Shown here: positions 11,997 through 23,525 of the stretch, piece after piece
How the letters are laid out: every line of letters starts with the position of its first letter
Numbering within the stretch: position 1 is the stretch's first letter
Assembly: GCA_907164885.2 (NCBI GenBank)
Contig: OU015498.1
Location: 93,378,733-93,442,732 of the forward strand
Source: Dolomedes plantarius
Lineage: Eukaryota > Arthropoda > Arachnida > Araneae > Dolomedidae
Direction of reading: 5' to 3'
DNA length: 64,000 nucleotides
Translations under genes and position numbers: made by a program
The notes under the pieces: model-generated
The model's input: the letters and a program-made list of their open reading frames with translations, nothing else
The model's database searches: none
Told to the model about the DNA's origin: nothing

Positions 11997-12737
11997 TTAT
12001 TTTATTGTAGCTTTAATACAGTATAAATAAAAAACTAGTCAAAATAAATTAATCCCAAAAAATTATCCAATAATAATAAAACTACTATGCGTACATCATG
12101 CAATACCACACGCAAGAGAAATAACAAACAGCAAACAGTTAAGATATCGGTTGCACTTATCACTATGCGTTATCATTCGATATTTGGGACAGGATCCAGG
12201 TAGATTTTCACAGTCTTGCAAATGAAATTAATTAATGAAAAGAATATTTGGCATTTGTGATAATTTTTAGAAAATACAACTTATAATTGATTATTGTGAT
12301 TTCTCAGTTGTGCGAAAATCCAACAGAATCCACTGAACACGATGCAACTGAATTTTTCACAGTTGCAATTAAGATGACCTTAGTTAACAATCATATCGCT
12401 GCAGTTTGTGAACTTTTCACAAGCTTCCGAAATGCAGTTTTCTGATTGTTAACTTTGTCATCTAGCTGCGAAAAATTCATATCCTTGCTGACATTAGGGT
12501 GAAATTCAGCTAAATTCCACCCTAGAAAGCCATGGATTTACGAAATATAGATTTTTTTGTGTTCATACGATAGATTAATGAAGAAGCTAACATAAAACTG
12601 ACAGATTTTACACTACTGATATTTTGTTTCAAAATAGTTCATTAAAGAAGGAAATGTAAAATAAACTTTCTATTCAATTTGGGGGCCCGGGGCAACTGCC
12701 CCGTATGCCCCTGCCTTAGTCAGGCTCTGTGAGGGAG

Positions 12738-12848
12738 CAGAATGTGCTGAAAGACGAATTTCCTGATCTCAAAGAACTGATGGCTGCCCAGGGCACCCGA
12801 GGTCTCTTTGATGTCAAAGATATAGATGAAGCTATCCAATATTTGTAA
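12738..12848 (+). pseudogene. right part of the unidentified reading frame split by the hAT element
   Basis: Immediately after the right target duplication the plus strand encodes 36 residues, starting QNVLKDEFPDLKELMAAQG and ending DVKDIDEAIQYL, then TAA at 12846-12848. It is in frame with SIDYLEKNYLKE left of the element. The composition (charged, helical, ordinary codon use) looks like a real protein C-terminus rather than random AT-rich sequence. I do not recognise the family. No AATAAA was noted close by. Confidence 0.4.
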
Positions 12849-13554
12849 TAGGTATATATAATTGTGCATCAAGCTTTTGCTAAGCATTTTACTATCTAAC
12901 TTTGTGTAAAGTAATTTTTCCTCTTGCATTTCAAGGTGAAAACAGATGTGACAAAGTAGCCCTTCTCGGCAGGGCAACTTTGTGACACATTTGAATTTGA
13001 ATTTCTCAATGGTAATTAAAGATCCGAGTTAGCGCAATACATTACTACATAAGAAAAGGATGTACCAATGTTTTGGAATTGTTCGTTTTAGGCTGCTTTT
13101 AAAACCGATTGGCTAGCACAGGAAAAACTTAAAATCTATCACAAAGTAACCCTATCTTACGGTAATACATATAGTACACATACTGTACAATTGTTTTTCT
13201 TACTTTGAAATTGGTAGAGTAGGCTTAAGGGTATGGATCAAAGGAGATGTATATATCTCCTTTATATCCTCCACCATATATATATATATGCTGTGGATTT
13301 ACAGGGGAAGCGGATCATCAACACCAGTGTCTTGACAAGGATTTTTTTCAGCAACACTTTCTTCTTCATCTGAGAAGGTATTGGGCAATGGGGGGTGGGG
13401 AGGCATTTGAGGTTGAAGTCACTGGTTTGAAGAACTGATCCGAGGAAGTTTGTACTAATTTTTTCTTTTTATCGTATGAGACAATAACAGTGCAAAATTT
13501 GGGTTGCTACCTGGTCTGTTCATAACATGTGTGTTTTGTACTCAGGTAGTGTAC

Positions 13555-13594
<40 letters not shown>

Positions 13595-15678
13595 AATAGT
13601 GGTACAGAAATGTTACTATGAATGCATGTTTTACATTCTTGAGCTGAAAGTTATAATAGTCTATATTCTTTAAATGGTCTTTAAATTTTCTAGCAGAACA
13701 AGTTTTTTCTTCCCCATAAACTTGGTAGACACCCTGTTATAGTAAGTTATGAATCTGCAATAAATATTCAGTATGAAATCTTGGAAAAGAGAATTCATTT
13801 ATAAAGGATAAAATATTTATTTCGATAATACACAATACAAAAGAAGTACCTTCATAAATAAATTACAGGCACCAAATGCATTCAAACTTTAAGGACATTG
13901 TATAAAGATATTGATAATAACTAGGAAGTTGTAACTTTTAATAACTAAAATTCATTTATACATCTATGAAAAAATTAGGAAATTAGTAAATTCTAATATA
14001 TCTGCATGTATAAAGTTTTACAGCCTTCTTTAGTCAAGAACTTTCTTTGATAGCATGAAAATAGGTAACCTTCAGGTGCAACTAACTGTGGCACAAAACT
14101 GCTGAAAAGGAATGACTGTTCTCAGTTTTAAACTAGGCATGTTTAATGTGCTGGCAGAAAAATAATTATGGATTAAAATTAAATTGAAAACCAATTCATT
14201 ATACAAAAGGAAATTTTGCTCCAGTTCAGGTATAGCTATACAAGTTTTTTTTTTTTTTTTTTTTTGGGGGGGGGGGGGGGGGAGTTGAACAAAAGCAGCC
14301 TACAACTATTGTTGTGTATTGGTTAAAAGTAAACTGGCACATTTATATTAACCTTTTTATCTTTTAACTTAATAATAAATTTTAGGTTTAGAACTAAACT
14401 TAGTAATAAAAGTTAATATAAATTTAAAATATTCTGGTTGAACATAAAATTTTGTGTCTCCTGAAAGATAATTACTCACCTTTTTTCTATTTTTTTGGGT
14501 TAAAACCCAAAAAACCCTGGCTTAAAAGCCAGGAAGAAAAGAAATTTGTTTCTTGAATCATTTCACTAATTAAAGGCCACTATATAAAATAAGTTGTTTT
14601 TTTTTAACTCTAATTTTTCATCGCTGACAACAGTCTAGAAGGTTACCAATTTTTGCTGATACATATTAATTTTTTTTGTTCAAATTAATGTATAATCAGA
14701 AAAAAGTTTAAAATTCAAAACATTAAAATGGAAAGAAGTTTAATGGATTTACATTCTTAAATGATACTCAGTGAGCAAATACAGCAATTTGAACCACAGT
14801 CAATATATTTATAAGATATACATAACAATTAAGTACATAAAATTAGTAGTAACACACAAATCACAACGTATGTTATATTACATTAACTATAAAATGATCT
14901 TTTCATAGTTAAGTTACTAGGCTTTACACAATTATTTCTATATAAATTTACAATATATACATTAAATAATGTAAACATCAAAATGATCCATTCTTTGGTT
15001 TAGATTCCCTTGCAATCATTACAGAAATGCTTTTAAGTCCCTTTTTAATTCATATATTCCCTATCTATTTTTAGAACAGTATAATGGCTTAAATGTTTCT
15101 TTCTTCATCGAAGAGAACATATGCATTTTTTTTATTTATTATTTTTTTTGGGGGGGTCGTCTATATTTATTTAATACAGTTTAGACATACAGCTTATACT
15201 GTTGCAACTTTAGCTTTTACTTGCATATGAATATTTTAAAATACAATAAAATGAATTGCTAAAGATCATTTAATAAAGATTTAAAATAAACAGTAAAGAT
15301 TCAAGGGTTTTCATGTGTAAAGATATTTGTAGTAAGAGAGGATTTAAGATTTAAATGATTATCTGAGTTATATAAAGTACTTGGGATTTGTTTTCATTTT
15401 AATTTTCACTGAAATATACTGCTTAAAGAGGCCTCATATGAAATGCATGTCTTTTATCGTAGTGCACAGTTTTAACTCTGAAATTAAAGGAAAATATTAA
15501 CCTTTTAAGTGTATCAAAACTAAATAAATCAATAACTACTAAGAAAATTTACGTATAACTACACTAAGTAAGATAATCCTAGGATGTTTTATTTCTAGTT
15601 AGCAATAATATAATAAAGGTTTGTATATTCTTGATTGTTCATCTGAATTTTCAAAAGTAAATTAAATATTTCATGGTA
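12849..15678. other. AT-rich intergenic DNA with simple repeats
   Basis: Contains short TA repeats at about 13273-13289 and a GT/AT run at 13553-13588, and a T21 run directly joined to a G17 run at 14245-14282. 13280-13440 has a possible minus-strand acidic tail (DEEESVAEKNPCQDTGVDDP) resembling transposase C-termini, but this is too short to call. This is the convergent space between SAP18 and PPAT. Confidence 0.4.
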
Positions 15679-15848
15679 CAGTTGGCTCTCTGTTTAACGA
15701 TTTTCAAGGGACCATGAAAAATCAACCTTATACAGAATTTGTGAAAACATAACATTTCCCATAATGTCGGAGGGGCCGGGACTGGGAAATATAGTCGTTA
15801 AATAGAGATCGTCGTTAAGTAGAGCATCATTAAACAGAGAGCCAACTG
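15679..15848. mobile_element. pogo-like MITE (170 bp)
   Basis: Begins CAGTTGGCTCTCTGTTTAA; the end is its inverted copy (TTAAACAGAGAGCCAACTG). Flanked by TA on both sides (15677-15678, 15849-15850), the Tc1/mariner/pogo target duplication. No coding capacity. It lies downstream of the PPAT stop. Confidence 0.85.
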
Positions 15849-17270
15849 TATTTCTATCAGAGTTTTAGAATCTGAGAATAATTCATACTAAAAACAAAGT
15901 GTACTACAGTGGATGCTGGTTAAATTTCTGAGCTTGCCTGTCCTTGAACTGGCTTTGCTTTCAATGAAATAAAAGAGTGATTTACTTGTGTTTTTATTTA
16001 GGGTATCTTAGAAATGAAATATTAATTTTAAGTAGTGCATATAAGCTGTAAATGGGCTTACCTACTTTCTCTTAAAATGAAATAGAATTCATATGGTTAG
16101 ACAGTAACATTTTCATAACAGTATATGAAAACTTTTTTACACACATGCTAATACCATTTAAGCTTCACTAGTAGTAGTTATGCAATTTCAGAAGTTTTAG
16201 AGGTTCCTCCCAGAGTAAAACAATCCCCCCCCCGCCCCCGTATATTTACACATACATAGACAAACACACAGACATATACATATATATATATTTACATACA
16301 TAATATTGAATCAACCACAAATAATGAGTTTACTTGTTAAACTTTGTTACATATGATACTTGTGCCTTTCCTCACTTTCAGAAACTAACATGCTATACTC
16401 TTGGAACATGTTACAATGACTGATATTAATGTCAATCATTCTTTTATCTTACAAAAGCTAAGACATCTTTTCTGTCAGTCAGTTCTAAATGAATATTAAT
16501 TTCCATTAGTCCATTGTGTTGCACTAATAAAATGGAGAAATAATTTGGCTGCGGTCTAGACTATTATTTATGAATATGTTAATAGATATTGCAGTCTCGG
16601 GTTCTAAGCTGGCTGAAGTTGAATATGGCAGCTAAAAAATTTCACATTTCTCCCATTATGCATGATATAGTTTCTTTCCCAGAGGAAATTCTTATGTAGC
16701 TGATAGTGATTTTTTAATGTTATGGTTTCCTCCAATTTTTTTAAATTTATTTCTTACACGATTTTCCATATTTTATTGATTTATTGACTAAATCTTTGCT
16801 TAGAGAAAATACTGAAAAATGAGAAGAAAGAAAATTTTTTAAGCATAGACTTGTAAAACTGGAACTCTAATATTTGAAAAACTTGTGTAAAAGTTGGCGA
16901 GTTTAATGATAATTTAAGACTCGTGCTGTAAGAGTAAATACAATCAGAATCAAATATTTACTTTCTCTACTAAACATTTCATACAACTTTATATATAACA
17001 AATGGGGGAAAATCGATGGTAAATAGTTATATCTGTTCACAAGTCGGCATAAATTACTTTTTTTCCTATATTTTGATGTTCCTGATTTGTTATACATACA
17101 AAACAATTATCTTGCATAAAAAACAGCAACATAAAAAAAATGTATAAAATATAGAATTTCTGATAGTTGACCAATTACATGTGTAAATTCAGTCGGTAGT
17201 TGAAACACATTTTATCAATTTATGCAAGCAATGATGTATGGAAATTCTTACACTATACTAACTTATACTT
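15849..17270. other. 3' flank of PPAT, AT-rich
   Basis: Several TTTATT (AATAAA on the minus strand) sites occur, for example around 16745 and 16772, so the PPAT 3'UTR end cannot be fixed. A C/A-rich run is at about 16225-16245 and a short TA repeat at about 16281-16293. Nothing else recognised. Confidence 0.4.
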
Positions 17271-17528
17271 TTACCATTCTAGTTTAACTGGATATTCTCC
17301 TGTCAAACATGCTGTGCAATGTCCAAGAGGTTTACCATTTGCTTTTGCATGTTTTATAATGGCACTTTTCAAGTTGTCAACAGTCAGATATACTAAACTA
17401 TCAGCTCCAATTTTTGATGCCAAAGCCTCAGCATTTAGTTTGTTTGCAATAAGTTCCTCTTTTGTTGGTATATTAATACCCATGTAACATGGATAATGTA
17501 GAGGTGGGGAAGCAATTCTTATGTGTAC
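17271..17528 (-). CDS. PPAT: PPAT exon 7 (residues 420-504 and stop)
   Basis: Starts in phase 0 after an AG acceptor (CTTTTATTCTAG). It encodes [30 protein letters not shown] and the C-terminal [17 protein letters not shown], then TAA at 17273-17271. Cys433, Cys490 and Cys493 are three of the four predicted iron-sulfur ligands. The helix before GHCTAC is shorter than in vertebrate enzymes, which accounts for most of the length difference. Confidence 0.95.
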   Translation of the reverse strand, partial: VHIRIASPPLHYPCYMGINIPTKEELIANKLNAEALASKIGADSLVYLTVDNLKSAIIKHAKANGKPLGHCTACLTGEYPVKLEW

Positions 17529-18021
17529 CTAGAATAAAAGTATTGAAATTATTTTATTAACAATAGATAAAGGCATTAACATTCAAATATTTCAGCAAAT
17601 ATTACTCAATATTTCTGCAGTTTACTGTGAAGATCTTATCTATTTATTTTATCGAGAAATTTTATGCATCTAATTTAAGTCAAAAATTTAAGGTAAATTA
17701 AGAATTGGATGTTTTTTTATTCAAGCACAGTTTGAAACATTTGAGAGACTGAAGGCAGAGCTTTCTTAAATCTATTTGCATTTAGATATTATCTCATCTT
17801 AAAGAATTTATTAGTTACAAGTTTTCTTTGTAAAATTTGCTTAAAAAATGTGTAATATACTACACTTTGAGATTTAATGAGTCAATTTATATCTAATCCT
17901 AACAATAATTTAACCAGTTTGAATTCTTAGTTTAAACAAGTTGAGTAATTAATTACAATTTCTAAATTCTGAATGAAAGCTTGAGAATATGTAATGAATT
18001 ATTTTCAAATATAATGAAATT

Positions 18022-18076
<55 letters not shown>

Positions 18077-18997
18077 GGTGTCCAGAATTAAATGTCCCTA
18101 CTTTAAAGTTGTCTACAGTCGAAACTATTGTTAAGAAAGTTATGAAATTTTGTGTAGGACATATTGAAAGGATGGGAATTTGTTTGAGCGAATAAAAAAA
18201 ATAGTTCAAAATTTCACCATGAGAAGGCGTTTTTTGACGAATTACACATTTACGACTGGTTCTTTACTTAAGATTTCCTCATCTTTTTATCCATAGGTCA
18301 CCCTAACACAATACCTCATACTCATTAAATTTGACCATCTTTAAAGTGATTGCAAAGTTGATCGGAAACTTGTTCGATAACTAATTTTCAGAGAAAAGAT
18401 TTGAAGGTATGAAGAAGAAACAAATATGCAAATTAATTTTTGTTGACGTAGACCAGAAGCTGTTATAAAACCTAGAAACTTTCATGGAGATTTTGTTTTC
18501 AGCATGCTTGCTATTGCTAATCAGAATGTCATCGTTACGATTACCAGATCGAGCTTTGTTAGTAAAATTGTTTTCCCCAGACACCAACCCACGCGACTTT
18601 TGGCTTTTGGGGACATGTGATACATCTAGTCAGTCTTGATAAACCAAGAACTAACCTGATCTGACAGCATTTCACGACCTGTTCTCAGCAATTTCCTCGG
18701 ACACACTGCAGTCAACTGTAGAACATGCTATCTTACGATTTCAAAAGGCAACTGAAGATGATGGCCGTCATGTTGAACATGCCTTGTTGTAATAAATTTT
18801 TTTAACTTTATTAAATGTTGGCTAAATGTGTAATTCATCAAAAAACGCCCTCTGGTGGTGAAAATTTGAACTATTTTTTTATTTGCTCAAACAAATTCCC
18901 ATCCCTTCAATATGTCCTACACAAAATTTCATAACTTTCTGAACAATAGTTTCGACTCCAGACAACTTTAAAGTAGGGACGTTTAATTCTGGACACC

Positions 18998-19051
<54 letters not shown>

Positions 19052-22000
19052 ATTGTTCTGTTTTCCTGGGTTCGATAGGATTGAATAAAGTCTCTTCAGA
19101 AAGTGCACATAAAATAAAATTTATTATTCTGTAAATTCTTCAGGCGCATACACAAATTCTAACAGAAAACACGTAACTGTCTTCTATACAGCAGAAAACT
19201 CTAAAAATACAAGTCAGGATAACAGAGTCTTCAGTATAATACACGCCTAAGGCACTTTCAATACATTCAATTCTCTGCAGAAAAGAACACTGAATTCCAA
19301 TGGTAATGTCAGATATAGACTTCCAAAGCATCCCCTATTGGTTGGCCAGCTAGAAATCTCCAGAAACTTTCAGAAAGATCCAGAAGGTTGGCGACCATAA
19401 TAAGTCAACAAATCCATCGATAATTTGGCGATAACTCTCAAATTTGGCAAGATTACCATAGAATAGACTCATAAAATTCATAACAATATACATATAAACA
19501 CTTTTAAAAATGAGATATTCTAACGGATTTGGAAAAACTTTGAAGAAAATACTTATATTAATTTATGACTGATTATTTTACAATCCCCTTCAAATTGGCA
19601 TCAGCTATATTAAATAAGTTATAAACAAGTATATAATGAGATGACTGTGATAGATTATTTCAAATAGAACCCAAACTAAAAAATCTGATAAATTTAAACA
19701 CCCATGGAAATTTAGAGCTTTATATTTTCAATGCATTTAATTAAAATATGTGATAAATACTAGCCACTTACTTCTAGTGCACCTGCCTCTCTCAGAAGTC
19801 TTATAATGGCACCAATTGTGGTACCTCTTACAATTGAATCATCAATCAAGACAATTCTCTTTCCTTTAAAATTTTGACTCAGTGGTCCAAATTTCTTTAG
19901 CACAGCAAGTTGTCTCAGACGAGTGCTTGGCTGTATAAAAGTTCTACCAACATATCTATTTTTGCAGAGGACCTCTGCATACTGAATCTTGGACTGAAAG
20001 ATTTAAAAAAAAAAATTAGAGCAATAGTTTTAAAATAGACTAAAAGGCATGGATATCATTAAGTAAAGTTTAATTATGAAATAAATAAGTTGTACTGCAT
20101 CAGATGTGTAGTCATGTAAATGAAAAGCACATCCAACATACTAGTGCAAAACAGTATTTTAAAAATTTCCTTAAATATAAATATATGGTGTTTCATCCAG
20201 GAAGTTGAAATAAATTCTGCTTAAAATTACATTTGTTAGTATAATGGTCTTAACATGAAATAATATACTAAAGCAAACATTAATCCTTCTGTGTAAAATT
20301 CCTGATTGTGTATGTTGGTAATGTCTAATGACAGAGTATTACATAGAGTGTTAAAATATTGTATAGTGAAATTTTAAAACTATGTTGTATAATCAATTCT
20401 GGTAAATAAGTTTAATGTGCTCTGAAGATTTTTTACTAAATATAGCAATTATACCCTTATTTCATACTATATTTTCAATGGAGCTTAATTCTTTTTCAAG
20501 ACTACTAGTGTAAATAAGCCTTTCTTTTTTACACTAGTTTTTAACCCTACATATTAAAATTTAGAAAAAAAAAATCTAGGAATATAATTTTGTTGCAAAA
20601 AAATATAGATTTTTTACTAAATTCAATAATAATCCATTATTTAAAAAGTCATGAAACAGCACCAAAAAATCTTGACTGTGTATGTGCTAACATACATGCT
20701 CGGTCTAAATTGTGGTAGCAGCCTATTCACCGGCAGGGATTCAATCCCACGAGGCCTTAATTGCTATGTTGGGCCCTGTCTGGTACATTAGACATTGCAT
20801 GGTTTTTGCTATTTTTGTATGCAATGGCACATCAGTTATAATTTAGCATATTTATTAAACATTTTTTAAACAAAAGTCAGATGTTCGAACATTTTCTCTA
20901 ACTCATGTATTTTATATGTCTGGAGCACCTGCATTAATAATAGCTACATTTGAACAAAATAAAAAATATTTAGAAACTGCTGAAGATCAGATATACAGTT
21001 GGAAACTAAAATGTATTCTTACTTCTTCAGCATAACCAAGAGCTGCTGGAGTTGCTGATTCTGGCACAGCACTGACAACATCAGCATCAACAGGAGCCTG
21101 TCTTGCTAACTGCCTTCCACATTCCTTACGTGCAGTATAAACCATTTGACCTAAATAATGAAACAAAATATTGATAAATATAAAGAGGAAAAAAAATTTA
21201 AGTTGAGTTACTTCATGAAACTGATTAGATAATGGATAAATTGAATATCACTTGTGAATATATTAGTTACTTCATATTTAATTTAAACATTAATATTAAA
21301 AATTTTAACTTAGACATAACAATAATTAAAAATGCTTTGATTAATTGGGACTAAATTTTTAAAAAGACATTCTCCCCTCATATTTCTTTTACCTAAACTA
21401 TGTGGATAATTGCTTAATTTCTAGTTTAAAGTATAATCTAGCTTTATGTAATTCGATTACGATTTTTTATCGGGTTTGGTTTGAAGCACTATGGTCAACT
21501 TTTTGCTACACAAGGGCTAATTAGATTGGGAGCTACAGTTTAAATCCGATTCCGAACGGCTACATACACCCATGCCAACAGTGGGATTCAAACCCATGGG
21601 ATCTGAACCGAATGCCAGTGCTCTAGCTATTCAGCCATCATCTGGCGATTTTTTTCCGGGAATTATGCCTAAATTACAAATAATAAAGAAATTAAATGTT
21701 TACAGATCAACCAAACGCTGTTAAATGGCATATTAAATGAAAATATTTTTATACATAGTGTAGGTATGATATTTTTTTAACTTGTGTTATCAATGATAGA
21801 CTATTGAAGTAAAATAAGACCTTTTCTTTTTTCTAAAATGCTTATGTTTAAAACATAAGAGCTAAACTAATGTTTTAAACTATTTTCTATACTACCAAGT
21901 TGAAACATACACTGTTTATACATTAGAACTGAAAAAATAAAAATAAAATTTAGTAAACTTTATAAAAGTTGTTGAAATGGGAAAGTATACCTTCCATTAC

Positions 22001-23426
22001 ACTATCTGGTCTTGCAAAATAGACATATTCAAAGATGCAAAATGCAGGTTTTCTGTGTTCTTCCGGCCGAGGCATAATGCAGACAGATTTGAAGCCATTC
22101 TTTGAAATCTCTACTATTTCTCCAGGCTGCACTTCTCGAATCAATTTTGCAGCAACAGATGGAAATGCACAGGATTCAGATGACACAACATATCCTTCAC
22201 ATTCATCATTAAGATTTGTGACTATAATAAAAACAGTGTTCAATAAATGTATTCAATGGAGTTAAGTTAGAAATTAATACTGTTAAAGAGGTAATCAAAT
22301 TCTTAGTCAAAAATAGATTATGATTCATGATTTTATCAAGCACCAGTCTCTAAAGTGTTTTATTTTTTATGAGATAACTTCAATTTAAAATATGTTAATG
22401 GAAATTTAAATTCAAATTGGTGTTTAGTGCACAAAGGAAAAAAACAGTTAACAATTACTATATAATTTTTTATAAATTAAGACATTGTCATCTTATCTCC
22501 TTAGGTTAGAGTAGTAAAATATTTGTTGATATCTATGCATGCATGAGAAAATGTTTATATAGATAGTGTTTTCATATATTGAGAAAATGTTGAAGAAAAT
22601 CATTAATAGAAAATCTCTTTTTCTAATTATGATAATTGAAAAAAAACTAAATAACTAAAATATTCATGAAAGAAATTGATTTTAAATACATAGGTAGCAA
22701 ATATTCTATAAATATAATAAGTAGAAATGAATCCAACAGTAGTTAGACATGCTCTTAAACGTTTAAAAAATAATAAAAAAATCCCTTCAGAACAGACAGT
22801 TTTGCATGCAACAAATACACATATATTCACTTGCCATTTCCATTCCTTTCATTAACTGGAACATCTGGATGTAAAATTTCCCACACTAAGAAGCAAACAA
22901 TTGGACAGATTAATAGCACATGTAAAGCACAAGACATGAAGAAAGATAACATGAGCAAAGCATCAACATAACAAGTTTACAAAAAGCATATTATTTTGCT
23001 ATTTATCTCAATTATTAGGAACACATTTAAGATCTAAAAGCTACATTCATATATCTAATGCATAGACTACGCTGTCACAGACATATACACACAATACTAG
23101 TAGCATAAAACATTTCTCAGTTATTGACAATTTTAAAAAAATCTTATTTATGTACAAAATGTGTTTAGCCCATCTATGAGGCATTGCCTCCTTGCTACAT
23201 AATGAGGTTAAAATCAAAACCTTCCTATTGACAGCAATAAATTGCTAGTGTAAAAAATTGAAAAATAAGGATAAAAAATGTATATTGAACTACTCATATA
23301 TATCTGACTAGTAAAATAAATATTATCTATACACTGTATAAAATGCACAATATGCACAAGTATAAAAATCACACATAAAGCAGAAAAAGTATAAAAAGTG
23401 TATGTTGTTAGAAAGGTCTTTCATTA

Positions 23427-23525
<99 letters not shown>

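Larger units (their letters stand above)
7744..12729 (-). mobile_element. hAT element, about 5.0 kb, DUF4371/ZMYM-like transposase, decayed
   Basis: The ends are imperfect terminal inverted repeats, CAGGGCCCGACTTAGCC on the left and CAGAGCCTGACTAAGGC as the reverse complement of the right, each followed further in by a GGGGCCCGGGGCAA-like block. The flanks are TGAAGGAG (7736-7743) and TGAGGGAG (12730-12737), an 8-bp target duplication with one mismatch, as expected for hAT. The transposase is on the minus strand (about 11996 to 9294). The 8.0-9.2 kb part carries a fragment of an unrelated nuclease-like frame. A related left terminus recurs at 43948. Confidence 0.85.
17529..19771 (-). other. 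PPAT intron 6, with mariner relative and possible solo LTR
   Basis: GTAAGT donor at 19771 and AG acceptor at 17530-17529. The insertions at 18030-19410 are described separately; the remainder is unremarkable AT-rich DNA. Confidence 0.7.

Noticed and set aside
13247..13438. 63-codon plus-strand open frame near a TA repeat
   Set aside because: Starts inside a microsatellite and has no family motif; the opposite strand has an acidic transposase-like tail but it is too short to support.
21570..21650. Possible functional tRNA gene
   Set aside because: A and B boxes are good but the acceptor-stem halves do not pair, so it is a SINE head rather than a tRNA.
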